Positions 41,464 to 51,566 of a stretch of DNA of 64,000 nucleotides are shown piece after piece. The notes below the pieces were generated by a model, which was not told the DNA's origin, did no database searches, and saw nothing but the letters and a program-made list of their open reading frames with translations. A program made the translations under genes and the position numbers. Numbering within the stretch: position 1 is the stretch's first letter; each line of letters begins with the position of its first letter. This DNA comes from Flammeovirga pacifica. GTDB lineage: Bacteria > Bacteroidota > Bacteroidia > Cytophagales > Flammeovirgaceae. Location: contig NZ_JRYR02000001.1 of assembly GCF_000807855.2 (NCBI RefSeq), positions 4,430,045 to 4,494,044 of the forward strand, in the 5' to 3' direction.

Positions 41464-42582
41464 ATGAAACTAAAGGTAATTATTAGTGGAGGTGGTACAG
41501 GCGGACATATTTATCCAGCTATTGCCATAGCTAATGCTTTAAAAGCTTCTGATAAAAATATTGATATTCTTTTTGTCGGTGCAGAAGGAAGGATGGAAAT
41601 GGATAAAGTTCCAGAAGCTGGATATGAAATTGTTGGTTTACCTATAAGTGGTATTCAAAGAAGATTAACCCTAGAAAATTTAAAGTTTCCCATTAAGTTA
41701 ATTAAAAGCTTATGGAAAGCGGGTGATATTATATCAGAGTTTAAACCTAATGTTGTCATCGGTGTAGGAGGATATGCAAGTGGGCCTATTATGTGGCGTG
41801 CTCAGAATAGAAGAATACCAACAGTTATTCAAGAACAAAATGGATATGCAGGATTAACTAATAAAATTCTTGGTGGAAAAGCTGAGAAAATATGTGTTGC
41901 TTATCCAAATATGGAATATTATTTCCCTAAAAATAGTATTGAATTTACAGGGAATCCTGTTCGACAAGATATAATTGATCTTTCAAGTAAAAAAGACGAA
42001 GGCTATCAACAATGGGGTTTTAATCCTGATAAGCCCGTTTTATTTGTTTTTGGAGGTTCTTTAGGTGCTTTGACATTGAATGAATCAATGGCTAATGGCA
42101 TAGATAAATTATTAGAATCTGGAATTCAAATAATATGGCAAACAGGTAAATATTATTTTGATAAATACCATAGTCAATTTGGAGGACGAGAAAAAGAAGG
42201 ATTACATGTGGTTGCTTTTATCAAAGAAATGGAAAAAGTATACGCTATTTCTAACGTTGTTGTTGGGCGTTCTGGAGCGCTATCCATATCAGAATTATGT
42301 TTAGCGGGATTACCGACAATACTAGTTCCTTCTCCTAATGTGGCAGAAGATCATCAAACTAAAAATGCAATGGCTTTAGTAAATGAAAAGGCAGCTGTAT
42401 TAGTAAAAGATGTTGACGCACGAACAATTTTGATAGATGAAATACTTTCACTTATCAACAATAAAGAAAAACAAACTTCACTTAGTGAATCGATATTAAA
42501 TTTAGGGAAACCAAATGCCGCTAATGATATTGCTCAGAAGGTAATTGAAGTAGCAGAAAAGCACTACAAAAAAAATAATTAG
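41464..42582 (+). CDS. murG: UDP-GlcNAc:lipid I N-acetylglucosaminyltransferase
   Basis: 372 residues. The N-terminal Gly-rich loop ISGGGTGGHIYPA and C-terminal GRSGALSISEL plus VAEDHQTKNAMAL form the GT28 acceptor and UDP-GlcNAc sites. It adds GlcNAc to lipid I at the cytoplasmic face to give lipid II. murC follows after one base. This is the start of the visible part of the division and cell wall cluster; ftsW, usually just upstream, is not here. Confidence 0.97.
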   Translation: MKLKVIISGGGTGGHIYPAIAIANALKASDKNIDILFVGAEGRMEMDKVPEAGYEIVGLPISGIQRRLTLENLKFPIKLIKSLWKAGDIISEFKPNVVIGVGGYASGPIMWRAQNRRIPTVIQEQNGYAGLTNKILGGKAEKICVAYPNMEYYFPKNSIEFTGNPVRQDIIDLSSKKDEGYQQWGFNPDKPVLFVFGGSLGALTLNESMANGIDKLLESGIQIIWQTGKYYFDKYHSQFGGREKEGLHVVAFIKEMEKVYAISNVVVGRSGALSISELCLAGLPTILVPSPNVAEDHQTKNAMALVNEKAAVLVKDVDARTILIDEILSLINNKEKQTSLSESILNLGKPNAANDIAQKVIEVAEKHYKKNN

Positions 42583-42583
42583 A

Positions 42584-43957
42584 ATGTTACCACCGTATAT
42601 ATATTTTTTAGGAATTGGAGGGATAGGCATGAGTGCCTTGGCAAGATGGTTTCATGCCAATAAGGTAAATGTTAAAGGCTACGATAAAACAGCAACCGAC
42701 TTAACAAGAAAACTGGTAGAAGAAAGTATTGAGGTACATTATGATGATAGTGTAGAAAATTTACCTAAAGATTTTTTTACACAGAAAAAAGAAGATGTAT
42801 TGGTGGTGTACACACCTGCAATACCATCATCTCATAGAGCGAAAACATATTTAGAAGAACAAGGATATTCTTTAAAGAAAAGAGCTGAAGTTTTAGGTAT
42901 AATAACGCAGTCTAGTTTTACTGTTGGTATTGCCGGAACACATGGTAAAACCACAACCTCTTCTATGCTCGCTCATTTATTGAGGTTTTCAGGTAAAAAC
43001 TGTTCTGCTTTCTTGGGAGGTATTTCTACAAATTATAATACCAATATGCTTTTAGGTGATAGCTTAAAAGAGGATCATATTGTGGTGGTAGAAGCAGATG
43101 AATTTGACCGATCTTTTTTACATTTATCGCCTAATATTATTGGTGTAACAAGTTGTGAAGCAGATCATTTAGATATATATGGAGATGAAGATGCAGTTTT
43201 TGATTCTTTTCAAGAGTTTATTAATAAATTACCTTCAGATGGTACGCTTTTCTTAGAAAATAAGATAGAAAGGTTACAGAACACAAATTCTTCTTCTACT
43301 TATACCTACGGTATTAACGGTGGTGTTATTAAAGTAGAGCATTTAGAAATTAAGAAAGGGAAGTTTTATTTTGATGCAGCTTTTCAGAATGGAAAGAAAA
43401 TTCATAATATAGGTTTACCATTACCAGGGTTTCATAATGTAGAAAATGCATTATTAGCCATGTCTATAGCCTTAGAACTTGGATTGACAGAGACTGAAGT
43501 CAAAGAAGGTATAAGTAGCTATAAAGGAGTAAAAAGAAGGTTTGAAAAATGGGTGGAGAACGAGAGTAAGGTGTATGTAGACGATTATGCACATCATCCT
43601 ACAGAAATCACTACTTTTATCAAGTCGTTGAAAGCTTTATACCCAAAAGAAAAAGTGACGGTCATTTTTCAACCTCACTTATATTCAAGGACTTCAGATT
43701 TTGCAGATGGTTTTGGAGAAAGCTTATCTTTAGCTGATGAAGTTTGGTTGTTACCACTATATCCAGCAAGGGAAGAGTTTGTAGAAGGTGTTAATTCTGA
43801 AATGTTACTAGGTAAAATAGTACATGATCAAAAAAAGATTGTAGAAGATGATCAATTAATCGATGAAATTCGCCAATTTAAGGGTAGAGTTATTGCGACA
43901 GTAGGAGCAGGTAATATTGATCGTTACACAAAACAAATTGCAGACATTCTTTCATAA
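42584..43957 (+). CDS. murC: UDP-N-acetylmuramate-L-alanine ligase
   Basis: 457 residues. N-terminal GIGGIGMSALARW binds the UDP-sugar; GIAGTHGKTTTSSM is the ATP loop; VVEADEFDRSF and YVDDYAHHPTEI are conserved Mur ligase motifs. It adds the first residue of the stem peptide. One base after murG and three bases before ftsQ, so co-transcription is near certain. Confidence 0.97.
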   Translation: MLPPYIYFLGIGGIGMSALARWFHANKVNVKGYDKTATDLTRKLVEESIEVHYDDSVENLPKDFFTQKKEDVLVVYTPAIPSSHRAKTYLEEQGYSLKKRAEVLGIITQSSFTVGIAGTHGKTTTSSMLAHLLRFSGKNCSAFLGGISTNYNTNMLLGDSLKEDHIVVVEADEFDRSFLHLSPNIIGVTSCEADHLDIYGDEDAVFDSFQEFINKLPSDGTLFLENKIERLQNTNSSSTYTYGINGGVIKVEHLEIKKGKFYFDAAFQNGKKIHNIGLPLPGFHNVENALLAMSIALELGLTETEVKEGISSYKGVKRRFEKWVENESKVYVDDYAHHPTEITTFIKSLKALYPKEKVTVIFQPHLYSRTSDFADGFGESLSLADEVWLLPLYPAREEFVEGVNSEMLLGKIVHDQKKIVEDDQLIDEIRQFKGRVIATVGAGNIDRYTKQIADILS

Positions 43958-43960
43958 TAA

Positions 43961-44737
43961 ATGAATAGCTCAAAAAATATACAAGAAATTTTTAACCAGA
44001 AAGGCGTAATCGGCCTTTTGATAATCATTCTTTTAATTATTGTTTCTATTATTTTTGCTTATACGCATCAATCAGAACAACAAGAAGGAGAATTATTGAT
44101 TAATGTGTCAAACTTTAATGCACCTCGTTTTGTCGAGGATACCGAAGTGAAAGATGCAATAGCTAAAATGAATCTTGATCAAGCAGGAGTTAAAGAAGCT
44201 TCGATCACTGAGATTGAAAATAAGCTAAAAGAAATTCAATTTGTTAGAGATGCTCAAGTATCAAAAGATATCAAAAACAATTTGGTTATTGATATTGAGC
44301 AAGACCGTCCAATTGCAAGAGTAATTACACCTTCAGGAAATTCTACTTATATTAATCAGGAAGGCAAAATGATAGGTTTATCAAAAAAATATTCTGCAAG
44401 AGTAGTTTTAATTACTGGTAAAGGAGCGGATAAATTATTGAATCAAAAATTTTTAAAAGAATCTGTGTACGGAAAGAATTTACTAGAATTTGTCAACACA
44501 TTAAGTAATGATAGATTTTGGAATGCTCAACTTACACAGTTAGATATACAAACAAATATGGATATCATTGCATATCCTCAAGTAGGTAAAGAAAGAATAG
44601 AATTTGGACTTCCTACTGGCTATTCTAAAAAGTTAGGTAAACTAAAATTATATTATAATTCAATTGTTGCTAACAAAGGATGGAATGTATATAAAAACAT
44701 TAAATTACAATATGAAGGACAAATTGTTTGTGATTAA
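43961..44737 (+). CDS. ftsQ: Cell division protein FtsQ
   Basis: 258 residues: a short cytoplasmic start, one transmembrane helix (about 15-33, GVIGLLIIILLIIVSIIFAY) and a periplasmic POTRA-like plus beta domain (ITEIENKLKEIQFVRDAQVS, then DIEQDRPIARVITPSGNSTY, INQEGKMIGLS). Sequence is weakly conserved as usual for FtsQ/DivIB, but topology and position between murC and ftsA make the call firm. It recruits FtsB and FtsL at midcell. Confidence 0.93.
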   Translation: MNSSKNIQEIFNQKGVIGLLIIILLIIVSIIFAYTHQSEQQEGELLINVSNFNAPRFVEDTEVKDAIAKMNLDQAGVKEASITEIENKLKEIQFVRDAQVSKDIKNNLVIDIEQDRPIARVITPSGNSTYINQEGKMIGLSKKYSARVVLITGKGADKLLNQKFLKESVYGKNLLEFVNTLSNDRFWNAQLTQLDIQTNMDIIAYPQVGKERIEFGLPTGYSKKLGKLKLYYNSIVANKGWNVYKNIKLQYEGQIVCD

Positions 44738-44871
44738 CGCATTTACAATTTGAAATATTTGCTTTTTAAGTAACATATTTAGAAATTTTACTTTTTAAAG
44801 AGAATTGTACAAAAGTAACTCCTCCAAAATAACAAAAACCCAGATGTTACTTGTCAAAATACACTTTGAAT

Positions 44872-46224
44872 ATGGAAGAAAAGATTATAGTAGGGCTTGA
44901 TATAGGAACCACAAAGGTGTGTGCCGTGGTTGGTAGAATGAATGAGCATAATCAGTTAGAAATCCTAGGTTTGGGGCATGCCGCATCTGAGGGTGTTCGT
45001 GACGGTACTGTGAGTAATATAGCGAAAACAACTGAAGCTATTGATCAAGCAATTACTGATGCTGAGAATGATTCTAATATCGAGATCAATGTTGTCAATG
45101 TTGGTGTCGCTGGTAAGCACATCAAAAGCTTTAGACAACATGGTAGTATCACATTGCCCCATCAGGAGGATGAAATTTCTGTTACGGATGTTGAGCGTCT
45201 TACTAATGACATGTACCGTGTAATCACGGAACCTGGTACAGAAATTATCCATGTTCTTCCATTACATTATACTGTTGATAGCGAAGAGAAAATTAAGGAC
45301 CCTGTAGGAATGGCAGGTGTGAAATTGGAGGCTGATTTTCATATTGTAACTGCAAACAGTAACTCGATACGAAATATCACAAAGTGTATTGAAAGAAGTA
45401 ATTTAGAAAGTGATCAGATGATGTTAGAACCATTAGCATCAAGTATGGCAGTACTTTCTGAAGAAGAAAAGGAAGCAGGCGTAGCGATTATTGATATTGG
45501 TGGAGGAACCACTGATATTGCTATCTTTTATGATGGTATTATTCGCCATACTGCAGTTATTCCTTTTGGAGGTGATATCATTACATCTGATATTAAACAA
45601 GGTTGTGCAGTAATGCAAAACCAAGCTGAATTATTGAAAGTCAAATTTGGACAATCAATGGCAGCAAATACCAAAGATTCTGATGTAGTTGAAATACCAG
45701 GTATTAATAATAGAACACCAAAAGAGGTTTCCATCAAAAACTTAGCTTACATAATTGAGGCTAGAATGGAAGAAATTATTGACCTAATTAAAGCTGAATT
45801 AAAAGATTCAGGTTATCTAGATAAATTAGCTGGAGGATTAGTTCTTACAGGTGGAGGTGCTAAGTTGAGAAACTTACAACACTTGTTTGAATATAAAATT
45901 GGATTGGATACTCGTATTGGTTATCCTACAGTTTTCTTGGGTAAATCGCACGGCTCTGAAAAAGTGAAAGATCCTAAATTTGCAACAGCTTTAGGCTTAG
46001 CATTAGCAGGGTTCAAATCAATTGATGAAAGAGATAAAGATCGTCCTAGAAGTATTTATCAACAGCCAATTCACCAAGAGGAGAAAAAGCGTTTTTCTAC
46101 TGAAAAAGAGAAAGTGGTAGACACGACAGCTCCTCGAGGAAAGAACATTTTTTCTGACTTTTTACAAAAAGCTAAAGATTTGTTGATAGATGACTATGAA
46201 GACGATGAAGATTATAAAGATTAA
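44872..46224 (+). CDS. ftsA: Cell division protein FtsA
   Basis: 450 residues from the ATG at 44872 (MEEKIIVGLDIGTTKVCAVV). Actin-like fold: phosphate 1 loop LDIGTTK, phosphate 2 IIDIGGGTTDIA and adenosine loop LVLTGGGAKLRN, with the 1C domain between. A C-terminal helix ending (FSDFLQKAKDLLIDDYEDDE) should bind the membrane. A TTG at 44851 would add seven residues without family support. It anchors FtsZ filaments to the membrane. It stands 134 bases after ftsQ and 189 before ftsZ, gaps large enough for extra promoters. Confidence 0.96.
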   Translation: MEEKIIVGLDIGTTKVCAVVGRMNEHNQLEILGLGHAASEGVRDGTVSNIAKTTEAIDQAITDAENDSNIEINVVNVGVAGKHIKSFRQHGSITLPHQEDEISVTDVERLTNDMYRVITEPGTEIIHVLPLHYTVDSEEKIKDPVGMAGVKLEADFHIVTANSNSIRNITKCIERSNLESDQMMLEPLASSMAVLSEEEKEAGVAIIDIGGGTTDIAIFYDGIIRHTAVIPFGGDIITSDIKQGCAVMQNQAELLKVKFGQSMAANTKDSDVVEIPGINNRTPKEVSIKNLAYIIEARMEEIIDLIKAELKDSGYLDKLAGGLVLTGGGAKLRNLQHLFEYKIGLDTRIGYPTVFLGKSHGSEKVKDPKFATALGLALAGFKSIDERDKDRPRSIYQQPIHQEEKKRFSTEKEKVVDTTAPRGKNIFSDFLQKAKDLLIDDYEDDEDYKD

Positions 46225-46234
46225 ATTGGATTTT

Positions 46235-46262
46235 TTTAATACTCCTAGGAGGTAGTATTAAA
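46235..46262. repeat. Inverted repeat between ftsA and ftsZ
   Basis: The arms TTTAATACT and AGTATTAAA have the 10-base loop CCTAGGAGGT, 10 bases after the ftsA stop. No T-run follows. A candidate processing site or operator in the ftsA-ftsZ gap. Confidence 0.5.
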
Positions 46263-46333
46263 ATTATGTAATTTCAGTCTTAAGAATAATAATTTTCTTG
46301 AGATACTTCTCAGATTAGTATTATCTTTTAAAA

Positions 46334-46354
46334 TTTGCAATTAATTTTGCAATT
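46334..46354 (+). promoter_or_regulatory. Possible ftsZ promoter with direct repeat
   Basis: TAATTTTG at 46342-46349 fits the -7 consensus and lies 65 bases before the ftsZ ATG. It is embedded in two copies of TTTGCAATT, 12 bp apart (46334-46342 and 46346-46354). Confidence 0.4.
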
Positions 46355-46413
46355 GAGTATAAACAGAAATAAAGACCTAATTTTAGGTTTAGAAAAATAA
46401 ATTTTTTAAGTCT

Positions 46414-47829
46414 ATGACTGAAACGAGCTACGAGTTTGATATGTCTAGCAATCCTGCTGCTAACAAAATTATCAAAGTGGTTGGCGTTGGTGGAGGCGGT
46501 GGTAATGCTGTCAGACACATGTATGAACTAGGAATCCATGATGTGGATTTCTTCATCGCTAATACTGATAAACAGGCTTTAGAATCTAGTCCTGTTCCTA
46601 ATAAAGTACAACTTGGTCTTGAGTTGACAAGTGGCCTTGGTGCTGGTGCAAAGCCAGAGATAGGTAGAGAGTCTGCTTTAGAGACAAAGGACGATATAAA
46701 GCAATTTTTGTCTAATGGTACCAAAATGGTATTTATTACGGCTGGAATGGGTGGTGGTACCGGTACTGGTGCAGCACCTGTAATAGCAGAGATTGCACGT
46801 AGCTTAGGTATCCTTACTGTAGGTATTGTTACAATGCCTTTCCGTTTTGAAGGTAAACCAAAAGAAAGACGTGCCTTAACAGGTATCGAAGAATTAAAAG
46901 AACACTGTGATACAGTATTGGTAATATTGAACGAAAAACTTAAAGAAGTTTACGGTCGTTCATCTATGCGTGAAGCCTTCTCTCAAGCTGATAATGTTTT
47001 GGCAAGAGCAGCAAAGTCGATTGCAGAGATCATTACTGTTGATGCATATATTAACGTTGACTTTGAGGATGTCAACACTGTAATGAGAGAAGCTGGTACG
47101 GCTGTAATGGGCTCATCTATTGAATCGGGTGAAGACCGTGCAATTAGAGCCACGGAACAAGCTATTGCCTCTCCATTATTAAACAATACTGATATTACTA
47201 ATGCTAAATATATCTTATTATCATTAGTAGTAAGTGATTATGATGATCTTGATATGGCTGAATTGGAGCAAGTAACTACTTACATCCAAGATAGAGCTGG
47301 AGAAGAAGCAGAAGTAATCTTCGGTGTTGCTAAAGATGAATCTCTTGGTGATGCTATTAGCGTAACTGTTATTGCAACTGGTTTTGAAGCTGATAACGAT
47401 ACACCGTCATCTGATTTTTTTAGCAAAGGGGAGTCTGGCTTAGGTGGTAAAATAAACCGCCCTGTGACTAACGTTGCTAAGCCTGAACCTGTAAAAGTGG
47501 AGGTTGAAACACCTCAAGTTGTTGAAGAAGCTCCAAAGGAAGAAACACCTGTGGATGAAGTTTCAGCGGCTCCCCAAACCAACGAATCTGAAGAAAAAGC
47601 AAAAACAGTTTATTCTTTAGAAGATGATTATGATGCTCCAGTACCATCAGCACAAAAATCTGAAAGTACAGAAGCAGTTGAAACACCCTTTGAAGGTAGA
47701 CTTAGCAGTTATAAAAAGATCGACTCAATGAAAGATATTTCTAGCGATGAGTTAAAAGATCTTAGAGATGTACCTGCTTACTTAAGAAGAGGAGTGAAGC
47801 TTAATTCATCAAAATCTGAAGAAGAATAA
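46414..47829 (+). CDS. ftsZ: Cell division protein FtsZ
   Basis: 471 residues. The GTPase domain begins near residue 20 (KVVGVGGGGGNAV), with the tubulin signature GGGTGTG at 113-119 and T7 loop residues NVDFEDV. Residues about 335-440 are a long acidic, low-complexity linker. The C-terminal peptide DVPAYLRRGVKL matches the conserved tail that binds FtsA. It polymerises into the division ring. A strong terminator ends the cluster. Confidence 0.98.
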   Translation: MTETSYEFDMSSNPAANKIIKVVGVGGGGGNAVRHMYELGIHDVDFFIANTDKQALESSPVPNKVQLGLELTSGLGAGAKPEIGRESALETKDDIKQFLSNGTKMVFITAGMGGGTGTGAAPVIAEIARSLGILTVGIVTMPFRFEGKPKERRALTGIEELKEHCDTVLVILNEKLKEVYGRSSMREAFSQADNVLARAAKSIAEIITVDAYINVDFEDVNTVMREAGTAVMGSSIESGEDRAIRATEQAIASPLLNNTDITNAKYILLSLVVSDYDDLDMAELEQVTTYIQDRAGEEAEVIFGVAKDESLGDAISVTVIATGFEADNDTPSSDFFSKGESGLGGKINRPVTNVAKPEPVKVEVETPQVVEEAPKEETPVDEVSAAPQTNESEEKAKTVYSLEDDYDAPVPSAQKSESTEAVETPFEGRLSSYKKIDSMKDISSDELKDLRDVPAYLRRGVKLNSSKSEEE

Positions 47830-47855
47830 AAACATTTTTTGTTCACTAATAACAC

Positions 47856-47894
47856 AAAAGGGTCGATAAATTTTAGAATTTATCGACCCTTTTA
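47856..47894 (+). terminator. Intrinsic terminator of ftsZ
   Basis: The perfect stem AAAAGGGTCGATAAATT / AATTTATCGACCCTTTT has a 4-base loop and runs of T. Confidence 0.95.
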
Positions 47895-47943
47895 CTATCT
47901 GTAGATATTAATTTGAGAATAGTTTTTATTCAAATTAATTTCA

Positions 47944-48822
47944 TTAATTATTTTTTGCTTCAGAAATAGCGGCTTTTCTATTGGTGTAAATCAAATTTAG
48001 TATTGATCCAGCGACCACTAATAGCATTCCCATTAATACCTGCCATGAAAAGAATTCTCCAAATAGTAGAATACCATACACAACTCCATAAATGACACTA
48101 CTATAATTCATACTAGCAACAGTGGCTGTATCATCATCAGATTGATATGCCTTGGTAAGTAGTATCTGACTCACTTGTGATAGAATACCAATGGTCAATA
48201 ATGCGACCCAATCCCACCCCATAGGAGTAATCCATTCTGTATAATAACACCAAACTCCAGTTAATGGAACAGCCACAAATGGGAAATAGAAGATGATAAC
48301 AACAGGGTGTTCTTTTCCTTTTAATTTACCAATAGCAGTATAAGCACCCGCAGCAGCTAAAGCTCCAAGAACAGCAACTATTAAGTAAAACATATCAACA
48401 TCTGGATCAAAACCTTTAATTACTATTACGCCTATAATAGAGAGGACGAAGAAAAGATATTGAATAGGTTTTAATGTTTTATTTAAGAAAAGCACTGCAA
48501 GTACAGCTGTAAATAAAGGTGCTAAATTCTGTAATACAACTGCAGTTGCCAAAGGTAAATTTTGATAACTAGCAAAAAGTAAAACCATTCCTAGAGTACC
48601 TACGAAACCTCTTGTGAGAAGCCATCCTTTATTATTTCCCCATACATTTACATTTTGTCGTTTAAGAGTAACATAACTGATAACAAAAGCAATTAAAGCT
48701 CTAAAAAATACGATTTCTTGAGGAGGAATGTGATTAATTACTTTGACAATTACCTGCATACTCGTAATGATAAACGCAGCTAAAAGCATTTGTTGAGAAC
48801 CTTTGCCTAGTTGAAGTTTCAT
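47944..48822 (-). CDS. EamA/DMT family transporter
   Basis: 292 residues with about ten hydrophobic segments in two EamA halves. ATAVVLQNLAPLFTAVLAVL closes the first half, and ATVASMNYSSVIYGVVYGIL with LFGEFFSWQVLMG lies in the second; both are typical of drug/metabolite exporters of this superfamily. Substrate unknown. It stands alone, convergent with ftsZ and divergent from the copper ATPase. Confidence 0.88.
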   Translation of the reverse strand: MKLQLGKGSQQMLLAAFIITSMQVIVKVINHIPPQEIVFFRALIAFVISYVTLKRQNVNVWGNNKGWLLTRGFVGTLGMVLLFASYQNLPLATAVVLQNLAPLFTAVLAVLFLNKTLKPIQYLFFVLSIIGVIVIKGFDPDVDMFYLIVAVLGALAAAGAYTAIGKLKGKEHPVVIIFYFPFVAVPLTGVWCYYTEWITPMGWDWVALLTIGILSQVSQILLTKAYQSDDDTATVASMNYSSVIYGVVYGILLFGEFFSWQVLMGMLLVVAGSILNLIYTNRKAAISEAKNN

Positions 48823-48855
48823 GTATATTTTTTATCCTTATAAAAATTGGTTAAC

Positions 48856-48863
48856 CAAAAGTA
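48856..48863 (-). promoter_or_regulatory. Possible promoter -7 element of the EamA gene
   Basis: Minus-strand TACTTTTG fits TAnnTTTG, 33 bases before the ATG at 48822. No TTG at the expected distance. Confidence 0.35.
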
Positions 48864-48961
48864 GTGTAAAAAATGTGAATTATTCTACTTCATTGACAAT
48901 TATCAATAAAGAAATATGATTTCAGGGTGTAAATTGCCGTTCTTAATTGAAAATGAACTGA

Positions 48962-51394
48962 ATGCACTCAAATAATAATAAAGAAAGTTGTTTTCACTGT
49001 GGGGAAGACTGTGTCGATGAAATCATCACTAATGATGAGGGTAAGAAGTTTTGTTGTAATGGTTGTCATATGGTGTATGACTTGTTACAAGAAAATAACC
49101 TGTCAGATTATTATCGATTAAACAATCAACCAGGTGTAAGACAAAAAGGACGCTCTCAAAAAGAAAAATTAGCTTATTTAGATGATGAGGTTATCCAGAG
49201 TAAACTGATTGATTTTACAGATGGTACTATCGCTAAACTATCTTTTTACCTTCCTCAAATACATTGTTCTTCTTGTATATGGTTGTTAGAGAAATTACCA
49301 GAATTACAAGGAGGTATTTTGGAGGCTAAAGTTAATTTCTTGAAACGTGAAATTTATATCACTTTTGAAGAAGAAAAAATAAACCTTAGGTCCTTAGTAG
49401 AAATGTTGATTAATCTTGGTTATGAACCTTTAATCAATTTGGATGATCTAGAAAAAAATAAGAAAGAGAAACAGAGAAGAAGTCAAGAAAAATCATTTTA
49501 TATCAAATTAGGAGTGGTAGGCTTCTGTTTTGGTAATATCATGATGCTCAGTTTTCCTGAATATTTAGGGATAACAGTTGAGGATAAAAACTTCATTGAT
49601 TTATTCGGCTACCTTAATTTAATTCTGAGTCTTCCCGTATTTTTCTATGGAGCAAAAGACTATTTAACTTCTGCTTGGCAAGCGATCAAACACAAAGGAG
49701 TGAATATTGATGTGCCTATTTCCTTAGGTATTTTTGCTCTCTTTTTAAGAAGTGCTTTTGAAATTTTATTAGAAACAGGTGCAGGTTATTTGGATTCTTT
49801 AGGTGCTTTAATTTTCCTTTTATTGATTGGGAAATGGTTTCAACAAAAGACCTTTGATAATATATCATTTGAACGTGATTATAAATCTTACTTCCCTATT
49901 GCTGTTACTAGAATAGTAAGTGGTGAAAAGGAAAATATACCTTTAAGTAAATTAGAGGTGAATGATACCTTAGAAATTAGAAATGGTGAATTGATACCTG
50001 CAGACGCCATCTTAAAAAGAGGTGATGCACAAATTGATTACAGTTTTGTAACAGGAGAATCCAAGCCTGTTGGTAAACAATCTGGGGATCTTTTGTATGC
50101 AGGAGGGAAACAAACCGCCGGAGTAATTCAAATAGAGGTTACAAAAGAAGTTTCTCAATCATATCTTACAAGGTTATGGAATGAGCAAACCTTTACAGAT
50201 GAAAACTCAGCGGACTTTCTACATACAAAAACCAATGTGATTAGTAAGTGGTTTACATTGATCATTCTGTTAGTAGCATCAATTGCTGGTGTTTATTGGT
50301 GGAATGTGGATGGTCCTACACACGCTGTAAATACTTTTACTGCAGTGTTAATTATTGCTTGTCCATGTGCATTAGCTTTAAATGCTCCTTTTGCCTTAGG
50401 TAATGCAATGAGAATAATGGCCCGTTTTGGGTTATATGTTCGTGACGTAAGAGCAGTTGAAAAAATGGCAAGTGTAGATCATTTGGTCTTTGATAAAACA
50501 GGAACAATTACCTCTGCTAAAGAACAAGGAATTAATTATGAAGGTGAAACTCTTTCTGAGACTCAAAAAGCAATGGTGTATGCTTTAACTTCCCAATCGA
50601 CACATCCTGTATCAAGTAGAATTGCCGATGCAATGAAACCGTTTGACAAAAAGTTATCCGTCTCAGAATTTAAAGAAGTAGAGGGTAATGGTATTGAAGG
50701 CATTGTAGATGGGGTTGAAATGAAAATGGGCAAGGCTAGTTTTGTTACTTCTGATCATTTTACAAAGAAAACATTCCAAACAGTATCTTATGTCCAAATA
50801 GGTGATGCTACCGTTGGGCGATTTACATTAGCTCAATCTTTAAGAAAGGGAATCGATAAGTTATTACATCAATTAGTTGAAAAAAGCTACGGTATTTCCC
50901 TTTTGTCTGGTGATAACTCATCAGAAAAAGAACGTTTATCGAAAATATTTCCTGAAGGAACTGAGATGAAATTTGATCAATCTCCTAAGGATAAAATGAA
51001 TGATATCCAGTTGCATCAATCAAATAATAAAAAAGTCTTGATGATTGGTGATGGTTTAAATGATGCAGGAGCATTAAAACAATCTGATGTTGGTATTGCT
51101 GTAGCAGAAGATGCACATCAATTCTCTCCAGCATGTGATGGGATATTGGCAGCGAATAAAGTGAAGGATTTACATAAATATCTTCGTTTTTCTAAAATAG
51201 CTGTTCGAATGGTTTATGTAGGTTTCGTAATTTCTTTTTTCTATAACATTATAGGATTAAGTTTTGCCGTGCAAGGAAACTTATCTCCATTAATTGCAGC
51301 CATATTAATGCCTTTAAGTTCTATATCTGTAGTTTTAGTTGGTATGATGGGGACGACTTGGGCAGGAAGAAAATTTGTGATAAAAAGCTCTTAA
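48962..51394 (+). CDS. Heavy-metal P-type ATPase, CcoI/FixI-like copper transporter
   Basis: 810 residues. The N-terminus has a Cys-rich zinc-ribbon-like domain (CFHCGEDC at 10-17, CCNGC at 31-35) typical of the CcoI/FixI group, then a metal-binding domain with HCSSC (C102, C105). Membrane metal site CPC at 467-469, phosphorylation site DKTGT at 511-515 and hinge GDGLNDAGAL near 696-705 are intact. These pumps load copper into the cbb3 oxidase or export it. In most Bacteroidota this gene sits beside ccoS and ccoNOP; none is present here, so it is either a lone copy or a second copper pump. Confidence 0.9.
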   Translation: MHSNNNKESCFHCGEDCVDEIITNDEGKKFCCNGCHMVYDLLQENNLSDYYRLNNQPGVRQKGRSQKEKLAYLDDEVIQSKLIDFTDGTIAKLSFYLPQIHCSSCIWLLEKLPELQGGILEAKVNFLKREIYITFEEEKINLRSLVEMLINLGYEPLINLDDLEKNKKEKQRRSQEKSFYIKLGVVGFCFGNIMMLSFPEYLGITVEDKNFIDLFGYLNLILSLPVFFYGAKDYLTSAWQAIKHKGVNIDVPISLGIFALFLRSAFEILLETGAGYLDSLGALIFLLLIGKWFQQKTFDNISFERDYKSYFPIAVTRIVSGEKENIPLSKLEVNDTLEIRNGELIPADAILKRGDAQIDYSFVTGESKPVGKQSGDLLYAGGKQTAGVIQIEVTKEVSQSYLTRLWNEQTFTDENSADFLHTKTNVISKWFTLIILLVASIAGVYWWNVDGPTHAVNTFTAVLIIACPCALALNAPFALGNAMRIMARFGLYVRDVRAVEKMASVDHLVFDKTGTITSAKEQGINYEGETLSETQKAMVYALTSQSTHPVSSRIADAMKPFDKKLSVSEFKEVEGNGIEGIVDGVEMKMGKASFVTSDHFTKKTFQTVSYVQIGDATVGRFTLAQSLRKGIDKLLHQLVEKSYGISLLSGDNSSEKERLSKIFPEGTEMKFDQSPKDKMNDIQLHQSNNKKVLMIGDGLNDAGALKQSDVGIAVAEDAHQFSPACDGILAANKVKDLHKYLRFSKIAVRMVYVGFVISFFYNIIGLSFAVQGNLSPLIAAILMPLSSISVVLVGMMGTTWAGRKFVIKSS

Positions 51395-51424
51395 AATTGA
51401 TTACTTAAAAAGGGTTGTATCCTT

Positions 51425-51495
51425 AAAAAAGGGTCAATTGGTAAAGGTATAAAAGGTATGTACCCCTAGGGTAGATACTTTTTGTACCCTTTTTT
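51425..51495 (+). terminator. Long structured terminator after the copper ATPase
   Basis: The outer arms AAAAAAGGGT (51425-51434) and ACCCTTTTTT (51486-51495) enclose a second near-palindrome AAAAGGTAT...CCCCTAGGG...ATACTTTTT. Two nested stems and a T-run. Confidence 0.7.
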
Positions 51496-51566
51496 GTCTA
51501 TAAATATGGCATAGATGTATCACTAATTGTATATATCACACTTTTTAATGTGGGTTAGATAATAAA

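Noticed and set aside
46375-46390. Small palindrome ACCTAA/TTAGGT just ahead of ftsZ
   Set aside because: Six-base arms with a two-base centre are too common in this AT-rich sequence to call a site.
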